Origin: GCA-002728855 sp036340635
GTDB lineage: Bacteria > Bacteroidota > Bacteroidia > Flavobacteriales > Flavobacteriaceae
Assembly: GCA_036340635.1 (NCBI GenBank)
Contig: JAYYYF010000016.1
Coordinates: 1 to 13,415, forward strand
Reading direction: 5' to 3'
Length of the DNA stretch: 13,415 bases
Shown here: one piece after another, positions 7,228-13,415 of the stretch
Position numbering within the stretch: position 1 is the first letter of the stretch
Layout: the number at the start of each line of letters is the position of its first letter
Notes under the pieces: generated by a model
Databases searched by the model: none
Told to the model about the DNA's origin: nothing
Seen by the model: the letters and a program-made list of their open reading frames with translations, nothing else
Made by a program: the position numbers and the translations under genes

Positions 7228-8804
7228 TAGTCGTATTTGATGATAGATTTGCTATGTTTAGATTTATTACTTACAAGTTTTAAAAAATATAATCCATTAT
7301 CTAAGTGACCGGTATTGTATCTAATGTTGTGTTTGCCACCAGAAAGTTTTTTGTTAATAACTTCTTTTATTACTCTGCCATTTGTATCAATAATATGTAA
7401 AACGACAGGACCTTCATCAATTTCAAATTCTATGTTAATCCATCTTTTAAATGGATTAGGATAAACCGTTAATTTGTTTGAGTTCTTGATTTCAGTATTT
7501 GAACCTGTTGTGGCTCCTATAAGAACAGGAACGTATTCAAAATTTTCATATAACAGAGCTTTTATGATGGATTCTTCAACCCCAAACCAATCCATCAGGA
7601 CAGATCCATACACAGATCTAAAATCATGTTCCCACTCAATGTTATCTATTACAGCTAGAGAAGGCATGTTTCCAATATATTCTGGGTTTACATATGGGCT
7701 AATAAAAAACATAGGGCCACCTTCTCCATGATCTGTTCCATATGATTTGTTTTGAAAAACTCTTCTTCCAAATTCAGAATATGTCATAGTTAAAATTTTG
7801 TTTTCTAGTCCTCTGCTTATAATATCATTTTGAAATGCTGCGACGGACTCAGAAAGTGCTTTTAAAAGATTAGAGTGGTTTCCTTCTTCTGGATTTCCAT
7901 TGACTACTTGATTATCATGTGTATCAAACCCACCTATTCTGGCAACATAAATTTTGGTTTTCATACCGCCACCTATTAACTGAGCTGCAATTTTAAGTTG
8001 TTGAGCTAAATCATGTTCAGGGTAATTTATACTGCTATTTCCTCCTAAATTTGCAGCCAATTCCACTCTATCCAAATAATCATTTGTAAGTTTTGACGCC
8101 TTTCTAATATATTCAAGTTCATGTCCATATGGTGTTGGTGGAACCGTTCCGTCTCCTTCTTTTATTTCAATAAAATTATCTAAGTTTTTTACAGCAATAC
8201 CCATATTAATCATAGGCCCTTGACATGTATTTGAAGTTACTCTTCCAATAGTTAGAGCCAAAGGATCTAGAAATTCTGAATTCGGATAATTGTCCGGATA
8301 CTCAGGATGATCTATACTCAATTGTCGACCAAGCCAACCACTAGTTACGTATTCATTAGCAGAAGATCCTGAATTCCAAATATCAGTCGATCTAAAATGT
8401 GATTTGTTAGGGTTTGGATACCCCACATTTCTCACAAATGTTAATTTGTTTTCATTAAATAAATTTTTAAAATTTTCCATCTGAGGATGTAATCCAGTGT
8501 TATTGTTTATTTTATGAAACCTATTTTCTGGTATCATTAAATCAGGTCTTCTCATCGGTTTGGAGACTCCACCTGTACCATCCCACATTAAAATGTCATA
8601 TTGATCTAAAGGCATGATGGTATTTATTCCATCATTTCCTCCATCTAAAAAAATTAATACTAAAACCCTATCAGATTGATCCGATCCATTAACTAGCTGT
8701 TTTAAATTTTCCGATTCAGCTATCGCACTTATAGGCATTCCTCCAACCATCATTGGAATAGTTGTAACAGGAATTGATCTTTTAATAAATTCTCTTCTTT
8801 TCAT
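7227..8804 (-). CDS. DUF1501 protein with Tat-like leader and T9SS C-terminal sorting domain
   Basis: Exported 525-aa protein of the DUF1501 family, which is distantly related to the alkaline phosphatase/sulfatase superfamily and of unknown function. The N-terminus KRREFIKRS fits the twin-arginine consensus and is followed by a weakly hydrophobic segment ending SAIA (26-29). The DUF1501 core (about 45-420) shows LIFLDGGNDGINTIMPL (50-66), SHFRSTDIWNSG (135-146), ARIGGFDTHDNQ (288-299) and TYSEFGRRVFQN (341-352) followed by GTDHGEGGP (356-364); the Asp/His-rich pieces could bind metal. Residues 446-525, beginning VYPNPF and ending with a basic strand SKSIIKYD, form a type A sorting domain of the Bacteroidota type IX secretion system, so the protein should reach the cell surface or medium. 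It lies 1 nt downstream of its usual partner, DUF1800, and its stop overlaps the start of the RNA methyltransferase gene. Confidence 0.9.
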   Translation of the reverse strand: MKRREFIKRSIPVTTIPMMVGGMPISAIAESENLKQLVNGSDQSDRVLVLIFLDGGNDGINTIMPLDQYDILMWDGTGGVSKPMRRPDLMIPENRFHKINNNTGLHPQMENFKNLFNENKLTFVRNVGYPNPNKSHFRSTDIWNSGSSANEYVTSGWLGRQLSIDHPEYPDNYPNSEFLDPLALTIGRVTSNTCQGPMINMGIAVKNLDNFIEIKEGDGTVPPTPYGHELEYIRKASKLTNDYLDRVELAANLGGNSSINYPEHDLAQQLKIAAQLIGGGMKTKIYVARIGGFDTHDNQVVNGNPEEGNHSNLLKALSESVAAFQNDIISRGLENKILTMTYSEFGRRVFQNKSYGTDHGEGGPMFFISPYVNPEYIGNMPSLAVIDNIEWEHDFRSVYGSVLMDWFGVEESIIKALLYENFEYVPVLIGATTGSNTEIKNSNKLTVYPNPFKRWINIEFEIDEGPVVLHIIDTNGRVIKEVINKKLSGGKHNIRYNTGHLDNGLYFLKLVSNKSKHSKSIIKYD

Positions 8805-8805
8805 G

Positions 8806-10506
8806 TTAACTTAAATGGTATTCTGGACTTTTAAACATTTCTTTTATCAAATCTTTTAGCTTTTTATTGATAGCGTCTTTTTTAGATGGTGTAGGATCGT
8901 TGATATAATCGTTATACTCATCTTCCCACATATTAGGATTGTTTCCAATAACTATGTTTTTAAAATCTTCTTTTTGAGTATTAGTGATTTCAGAATAGAC
9001 TGGAAATAACCATTTACAAAATAATTCTATTATATAAGTAATATTTTCTGGTTGTGAAATTTCATCGAGAAGTTCAATTGGTTCGCTAGTTATCCTAAGA
9101 TTATTGGATATAAGCATCCCATTGTTTGAAAGGTAAGCGCTTACATCTTTTGTTCTAAGAGGAAGTGTGACAGCATTAATCCATAATTCGTGAAAAAGTG
9201 GGGTTTGATAATATGCCGGCCACCCAGCTACATTAGGGCTATTAATTATGTCTTGAGATTGATTCCTAAGATCACCACTTCTTTTTTTCCAGAAAATATA
9301 TTGATCTTTTATATCGAAAGAAGAATAATCCGAGAGAGGCACTTGTCTTAACAAACCAATATTATAATCTATTGGAGATTTTATCAAAGCTCCCCTTGTA
9401 TGAATTTCATAAAAATGTTTACTACGCAGAAGTTTATTGAGTACAGGTTTAATTTCATAGTTTTCCTGTCTTAATAACTGAGCTAATGGTTTTATAACTT
9501 TTATAGACACTTCTTCATCAATGACATAATATATAAACCAACGATATAACTTTTCACATATATATTCTGAAGCTCTTTCTTGATTAAAAATCATGTCGAC
9601 TAAATCTTCATGTTCTTGTTCTCCATTATTTGAGATCACATGATTATTAAATTTAGATGAAAAAGCTTTTGAATTAGTGTCATGTCTTGAAAGAGTAAAT
9701 TTTTGTCTTTCAGCTCCAGAGACATTACGTTCTACTTCCCAACCTGTTAACACTTCTGAAGCTGCTATTATATCATCCTCAGTATAATATGTATAACTAT
9801 TTAATCCATCTATAGGTCCTTTCCCTATTGTAAACAGTTCAAATAATTCTCTTGCATAATTTTCATTTGGAGCTTCTTTAGTATTGTATTGACCACTAAG
9901 ATATACAAGGATTGCAGGGTCTATGTTGATTAGTTTAACTAGGCTTTTGAAATTTCCTAAATAGTTTTTTCTTAGTTTATTATGAAACCAATAAAAGTAT
10001 CGAGCATCACCTACTACATCCGCTTCTGCCGCAAAATGATTTTGCCAAAACAGCACCATTTTTTCTCTAATTGAAAATGGTAGAGTTGAAGTTCCGTTGT
10101 GTGGTTGATTTAGCATTAAACTGATACGCCAAGCGGCATAAGATAATCGTCTTTTACTATCGTCGTGTTTTTTTGTTGCATTCACCCACGTTTGACCTAG
10201 CGCAACTTCATTATCTTCGTTATCGTTATAATTAATGGGAGGTTCAGGAATGTATTCTGAAGTATCTAATAATTTATCTACACTAGTTGACATTCCTAAA
10301 TTAACAGACTCATAAACTTCAGCTAATTTAGGACCAAATGTTGTCCTTCTTAATAAATGAGCTGCTGTTTCAAAGTCCCAAACGCCATTATATTCTTCGT
10401 CTATGTGTGCAATAGGAAAACTAAAATCTGGTATTTTTTGGTTCGCGTGTTTTAAAACTTTATCTCTTTTTACTGAAGACTTTTTTTTTTCAATTACTTT
10501 TCCCAT
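8806..10506 (-). CDS. DUF1800 family protein
   Basis: 566-aa member of the DUF1800 family, unknown in function and very often found beside DUF1501 genes, as here (1-nt gap). Recognisable blocks are AAHLLRRTTFGP (48-59), FWQNHFAAEADV (153-164), APNENYARELFELFTIG (212-228), DIIAASEVLTGWEV (245-258) and, nearer the C-terminus, NSPNVAGWPAYYQTP. The length is normal for the family. The first 40 residues are polar and Lys-rich with no hydrophobic signal segment and no T9SS tail, so nothing in the sequence explains export, unlike its partner. The start is the ATG at 10506; there is no other in-frame Met before residue 72. Codons 6-9 contain an uninterrupted run of ten A, a possible slippage site. 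The gene is the first of a three-gene operon and diverges from mutS across 59 bp. Confidence 0.87.
   Translation of the reverse strand: MGKVIEKKKSSVKRDKVLKHANQKIPDFSFPIAHIDEEYNGVWDFETAAHLLRRTTFGPKLAEVYESVNLGMSTSVDKLLDTSEYIPEPPINYNDNEDNEVALGQTWVNATKKHDDSKRRLSYAAWRISLMLNQPHNGTSTLPFSIREKMVLFWQNHFAAEADVVGDARYFYWFHNKLRKNYLGNFKSLVKLINIDPAILVYLSGQYNTKEAPNENYARELFELFTIGKGPIDGLNSYTYYTEDDIIAASEVLTGWEVERNVSGAERQKFTLSRHDTNSKAFSSKFNNHVISNNGEQEHEDLVDMIFNQERASEYICEKLYRWFIYYVIDEEVSIKVIKPLAQLLRQENYEIKPVLNKLLRSKHFYEIHTRGALIKSPIDYNIGLLRQVPLSDYSSFDIKDQYIFWKKRSGDLRNQSQDIINSPNVAGWPAYYQTPLFHELWINAVTLPLRTKDVSAYLSNNGMLISNNLRITSEPIELLDEISQPENITYIIELFCKWLFPVYSEITNTQKEDFKNIVIGNNPNMWEDEYNDYINDPTPSKKDAINKKLKDLIKEMFKSPEYHLS
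10481..10490 (-). repeat. Ten-base A homopolymer near the 5' end of the DUF1800 gene
   Basis: The coding strand has ten consecutive A, covering the third base of codon 6 and codons 7-9 (E-K-K-K), 16 nt after the start codon begins. As written it keeps the frame open. It is the longest homopolymer I found in the window. Confidence 0.9.
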
Positions 10507-10565
10507 ATTTATTTATACGATAAGTTATAGGGTCTGTTGCATTAACCACTCTCTACTAAAGTTAA
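10507..10565. promoter_or_regulatory. Divergent intergenic region between the DUF1800 operon and mutS
   Basis: 59 bp that must contain or adjoin the promoters for both directions. I find no TAnnTTTG box on either strand; the nearest is TAACTTTA on the minus strand (10565-10558), without a correctly spaced upstream TTG. No strong inverted repeat is visible. Confidence 0.3.
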
Positions 10566-13184
10566 ATGATTATGCCAATTAATGAAAATAAAATAAAAGT
10601 TACTCCTTTAATGAAACAATATAATGCTATTAAGAAGGAACATCCTAAAGCATTATTGCTTTTTAGAGTTGGTGATTTTTATGAAACTTTTGGGGAAGAT
10701 GCAATAAAAGCAAGTAAAACTCTAGAAATTGTATTAACCAAAAGAGCTAATGGAGCAGCTTCTCATATTGAATTGGCTGGATTTCCTTATCATGCTCTTG
10801 ACAACTATCTTCCTAAATTGATTAGGGCTGGGTATAGAGTGGCGGTTTGTGATCAACTTGAAGACCCTAAGAAAACTAAGGGCATAGTGAAGAGAGGTGT
10901 AACTGAACTAGTTACACCGGGGCTTTCTTTAAGTGATAATATTTTAGAAGCAAAAAAAAATAACTACTTAGCTTCTTTGTCAAGAGAAGGTGATGTTTTT
11001 GGAATATCTTTACTCGACATTTCTACTGGTGAATTTGTTTTATCAAGAGGGGACATAGAATTAATAGAAAAGATTTTATATAGCTTTAATCCTTCTGAAA
11101 TTATTTGTTCTAAATCTGAGAAAGAATATTTTAGCACACTTTTTGAATCAAAAAGCATCTATTATTTAGATGATTGGATTTATAAAATTGGTTATGCTTA
11201 CGATAAGTTAACTTCTTTTTTTAAAGTTCAAAACTTAAAAGGTTTTGGTATCGAAGAATTAAAAGAAGGAATTATTTCAGCTGCTTCTATTTTGTTTTAT
11301 CTTGAAAACACTGAACATTTAGAGCTTGGACATATATCTGCCATTTCTAGAATAGAAAATGATAATTATATGTGGTTAGATCGGTTTACCATAAATAATC
11401 TGGAAATCGTCAAGCCTTTAAATGAAAAATCTTCTTCTTTATTTGATATTATCAATACTACAGTTACCCCTATGGGATCTAGGTTATTGAATAGGTGGTT
11501 AATCCTTCCTTTGTTAAATAAAAAAAAGATCAACATAAGGCAAGACTTTGTGCAGGTTTTTTTAGAAAATAATGTATTACTAACGAATATTAGAAACACC
11601 TTAAAAAACATTTATGATATTGAAAGAATTATTTCAAAAGTTTCCGTTAGAAGAGTTAATCCTAAAGAACTAATTCAGTTAAAATATTCATTAATTAATA
11701 TTTCGGAAATAAAATTATTATTAAAACACAGTAAGAAAAATTTTTTAGTTGCTTTTAATAAAGAAATAGATGCGTGTTCAGAGGTTTCCGAAATTATTGA
11801 AAAAAATTTAAGAGAAGATGCTCCATTTGGAATCAACCAGGGGAGAATATTTCTTGATGGTGTAAATGAAGAACTGGATGAATTAAGAAAAATTTCCACT
11901 TCTGGAAAAGACTATCTTCTTAGAATTCAAAATAGAGAAATTAAAAATACAGGAATTTCATCACTAAAAATTGCTTATAATAAGGTGTTTGGTTATTATC
12001 TCGAAGTTACTAATGCCCATAAAGAAAAAGTTCCAGAAAATTGGATAAGAAAACAAACATTGGTTAATGCAGAGAGATATGTAACAGAAGACTTGAAAGT
12101 ATATGAAGAAAAAATATTAAATGCAGAAGAGAAGATTATTTCTTTAGAATATGAATTATATCAACAACTTCTTAATAAAATTGTTAAATACGTTATAAAA
12201 ATTCAATCAACTTCTAAGAAAATTGCTTTTATTGATTGTGTTCATTCTTTTGCTGATTTAGCTTTTTCATCCAATTTTTGCCGACCTGTCATTACCAAGC
12301 AGTATAATTTAGATATTAAAAAAGGACGTCATATCATCATTGAAAAATTATTTCCTCCTGAACAAGTATATATTCCCAATGATATTTACTTAGATAATAA
12401 AACACAACAAATTATCATTATAACAGGCCCAAATATGGCTGGGAAATCGGCTCTTATTAGGCAAACAGCACTGATTGTTATTATGGCACAAATTGGAGCA
12501 TTTGTACCTGCTGCATCAGCTAAGATTGGAATAATAGATAAAATTTTTACTAGAGTTGGTGCTTCTGATAATATTGCTCAAGGCGAATCAACCTTTATGG
12601 TTGAAATGACTGAAACAGCAAGCATCATGAATAATCTCAGTAACAGAAGCTTAATTCTTATGGATGAAATAGGCAGAGGAACTAGTACATATGATGGAAT
12701 TTCAATAGCATGGTCTATAGTAGAATTTTTACATAACCATCCTAATTATAAACCCCTCACATTATTTGCTACTCATTATCATGAGCTTAACGAACTTTCC
12801 ATTCAACTGAATAGAGTTAAAAACTTTAACGTGGCAGTTAAGGAAATAAATGACGAAATACTTTTTTTAAGGAAATTAGTTCCTGGAGGCACAGAGCATA
12901 GTTTTGGAATTAATGTAGCTCAATTAGCTGGGATGCCGAATCAAATATTAATCAGATCATATGAAATTTTGAAATTGCTTGAAAAAAAGTCTATTAAAAA
13001 TAAAAAACAAACTAAAATTGGAAAAAAACTTAAATCAATTAAACAGTTAAAAATTTTCCAATCAGACCCTAAAGTTGAGAAATGTTTAAAATTTTTAAAA
13101 GAGATTAATATTGATAAGATTAGTCCTTTACAAGCTCTCTTAAAATTGAATCAAATTCTAGATATTTTAAATCGTGAGAAATAA
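10566..13184 (+). CDS. mutS: DNA mismatch repair protein MutS
   Basis: Cytoplasmic mismatch-recognition ATPase that scans new DNA as a dimer and recruits MutL. Complete at 872 aa (E. coli 853). The N-terminal mismatch-binding domain carries the diagnostic Phe-X-Glu wedge in GDFYETFG (Phe38, Glu40). The connector and the long helical lever/clamp region follow. The C-terminal ABC-type ATPase has Walker A GPNMAGKS (621-628), the signature-region segment IAQGESTFMVEMTET, Walker B LILMDEIGRGTSTYDG (Asp700-Glu701) and the H-loop FATHYHEL (His737). A tail motif QLKIF (827-831) resembles a sliding-clamp-binding motif, and SPLQALLKLNQI near the end is the usual C-terminal segment of the family. Start: ATG at 10566, with a second ATG two codons later that would serve equally. 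The presence of Phe-X-Glu separates it from MutS2-type proteins. It diverges from the DUF1800 operon and is followed by two tRNA genes. Confidence 0.97.
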   Translation: MIMPINENKIKVTPLMKQYNAIKKEHPKALLLFRVGDFYETFGEDAIKASKTLEIVLTKRANGAASHIELAGFPYHALDNYLPKLIRAGYRVAVCDQLEDPKKTKGIVKRGVTELVTPGLSLSDNILEAKKNNYLASLSREGDVFGISLLDISTGEFVLSRGDIELIEKILYSFNPSEIICSKSEKEYFSTLFESKSIYYLDDWIYKIGYAYDKLTSFFKVQNLKGFGIEELKEGIISAASILFYLENTEHLELGHISAISRIENDNYMWLDRFTINNLEIVKPLNEKSSSLFDIINTTVTPMGSRLLNRWLILPLLNKKKINIRQDFVQVFLENNVLLTNIRNTLKNIYDIERIISKVSVRRVNPKELIQLKYSLINISEIKLLLKHSKKNFLVAFNKEIDACSEVSEIIEKNLREDAPFGINQGRIFLDGVNEELDELRKISTSGKDYLLRIQNREIKNTGISSLKIAYNKVFGYYLEVTNAHKEKVPENWIRKQTLVNAERYVTEDLKVYEEKILNAEEKIISLEYELYQQLLNKIVKYVIKIQSTSKKIAFIDCVHSFADLAFSSNFCRPVITKQYNLDIKKGRHIIIEKLFPPEQVYIPNDIYLDNKTQQIIIITGPNMAGKSALIRQTALIVIMAQIGAFVPAASAKIGIIDKIFTRVGASDNIAQGESTFMVEMTETASIMNNLSNRSLILMDEIGRGTSTYDGISIAWSIVEFLHNHPNYKPLTLFATHYHELNELSIQLNRVKNFNVAVKEINDEILFLRKLVPGGTEHSFGINVAQLAGMPNQILIRSYEILKLLEKKSIKNKKQTKIGKKLKSIKQLKIFQSDPKVEKCLKFLKEINIDKISPLQALLKLNQILDILNREK

Positions 13185-13203
13185 ATAATTTTATAAAATA
13201 ATT

Positions 13204-13211
13204 TAAATTTG
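13204..13211 (+). promoter_or_regulatory. Probable -7 element for the tRNA pair
   Basis: TAAATTTG matches the Bacteroidota TAnnTTTG box exactly and is identical to the -7 box of the FecA-like gene promoter. It would start transcription near 13217, about 15 nt before tRNA-Gly. No upstream TTG/TTTG is found at the right spacing, where the DNA is all A/T (13181-13203), so the promoter is only half supported. Confidence 0.45.
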
Positions 13212-13231
13212 CTATCCTTAAAAAATTATAA

Positions 13232-13304
13232 GCGAGATTAGCTCAGTTGGTAGAGCACAACCTTGCCAAGGTTGGGGTCGTGGGTTCGAATCCCATATCT
13301 CGCT
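13232..13304 (+). tRNA. tRNA-Gly (anticodon GCC)
   Basis: A 73-nt cloverleaf. Acceptor GCGAGAT pairs with ATCTCGC and the discriminator is T, as is normal for bacterial tRNA-Gly. The D-arm is GCTCAGTTGGTAGAGC, and the anticodon stem CAACC/GGTTG holds loop TTGCCAA with GCC at 13265-13267. The T-arm loop is TTCGAAT. The 3' CCA is not encoded and must be added by the nucleotidyltransferase. It reads GGC and GGT codons. Confidence 0.97.
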
Positions 13305-13320
13305 CAGATTGAACAATCTG
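13305..13320 (+). other. Perfect hairpin in the spacer between the two tRNAs
   Basis: CAGATTG, AA, CAATCTG: a 7-bp perfect inverted repeat that fills almost the whole 18-nt spacer. There is no T-run after it, so it is not a standard terminator. It may separate the two tRNAs in the precursor and guide RNase processing. Confidence 0.6.
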
Positions 13321-13322
13321 TT

Positions 13323-13408
13323 GCCCGGGTGGTGGAATTGGTAGACACGCAGGACTTAAAATCCTGTGGACCTTAAAGTCCGTGTGGGTTCAAGTCCCAC
13401 TCCGGGTA
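13323..13408 (+). tRNA. tRNA-Leu (anticodon UAA)
   Basis: An 86-nt class II tRNA. Acceptor GCCCGGG pairs with TCCGGGT, with G-U pairs at both ends, and the discriminator A is at 13408. The anticodon stem CAGGA/TCCTG holds loop CTTAAAA with TAA at 13357-13359. The long variable arm GGAC...GTCC is typical of Leu, and the T-arm is GTGGG-TTCAAGT-CCCAC. CCA is not encoded. It reads TTA (the dominant Leu codon in this AT-rich genome) and TTG. Only 7 nt follow before the window ends. Confidence 0.96.
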
Positions 13409-13415
13409 CTAAATG

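Noticed and set aside
12426..12449. Walker A of MutS reads GPNMAGKSA rather than GPNMGGKST
   Set aside because: The invariant G, K and S are intact, and I recall this variant from MutS of other Bacteroidota, so it is not a defect.
13188..13199. ATTTTATAAAAT palindrome after mutS as a terminator
   Set aside because: It consists only of A and T, has a weak stem and no proper T-run; such palindromes are expected by chance in DNA this AT-rich.
1..13415. Mobile element, CRISPR array, phage or defence system
   Set aside because: No transposase, integrase, direct-repeat array, long terminal inverted repeats or defence-type gene is visible. tRNA genes at the right edge are possible integration sites, but only 7 nt beyond them are in the window.

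Overview
The window reads as a very AT-rich chromosomal segment of a Bacteroidota bacterium, most likely a free-living, possibly marine, Flavobacteriia-like lineage. The grounds are a C-terminal sorting domain of the type IX secretion system (T9SS), two TonB-dependent outer-membrane receptors, a HmuY-type haem lipoprotein, Bacteroidota-style promoter elements (TTTG - 19 nt - TAnnTTTG) and a near absence of Shine-Dalgarno sequences. I could not run a taxonomic search, so the family or genus is not assigned.

Layout. Positions 1-5010 form an iron/haem acquisition block on the minus strand. It holds a FecA-like TonB-dependent receptor whose 3' end lies outside the window (1-2119), its own well-formed promoter with a palindrome in the spacer (2149-2179), a strong hairpin terminator (2181-2210), and a two-gene haem unit: a HmuR-like receptor (2929-5010) followed by a HmuY-like surface lipoprotein (2264-2869). 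Diverging from the haem unit is a tight plus-strand pair, a sulfotransferase-like P-loop protein (5066-5782) and a class IV PLP aminotransferase (5787-6680). The two proteins in this order resemble the two halves of the plant 'branched-chain-aminotransferase-like' fusion proteins, which I consider the most interesting observation here.

Facing that pair is a minus-strand three-gene operon read in the order DUF1800 (10506-8806), DUF1501 with a twin-arginine-like leader and a T9SS sorting tail (8804-7227), and a short SpoU/TrmH RNA methyltransferase (7227-6673). Genes in it are separated by 1 nt or overlap by 1 nt. Its last gene overlaps the aminotransferase tail to tail by 8 bp, and a hairpin with T-runs on both strands lies over the overlap.

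Divergent from the DUF1800 gene is a full-length mutS (10566-13184), followed by tRNA-Gly(GCC) and tRNA-Leu(UAA) with a small perfect hairpin between them. The sequence shows no insertion sequence, CRISPR array, phage gene or integrase. The window is mostly ordinary chromosome; the points worth a second look are the sulfotransferase/aminotransferase pair, the Tat-like plus T9SS signals on one protein, the A10 tract at the start of the DUF1800 gene and the candidate iron operator.
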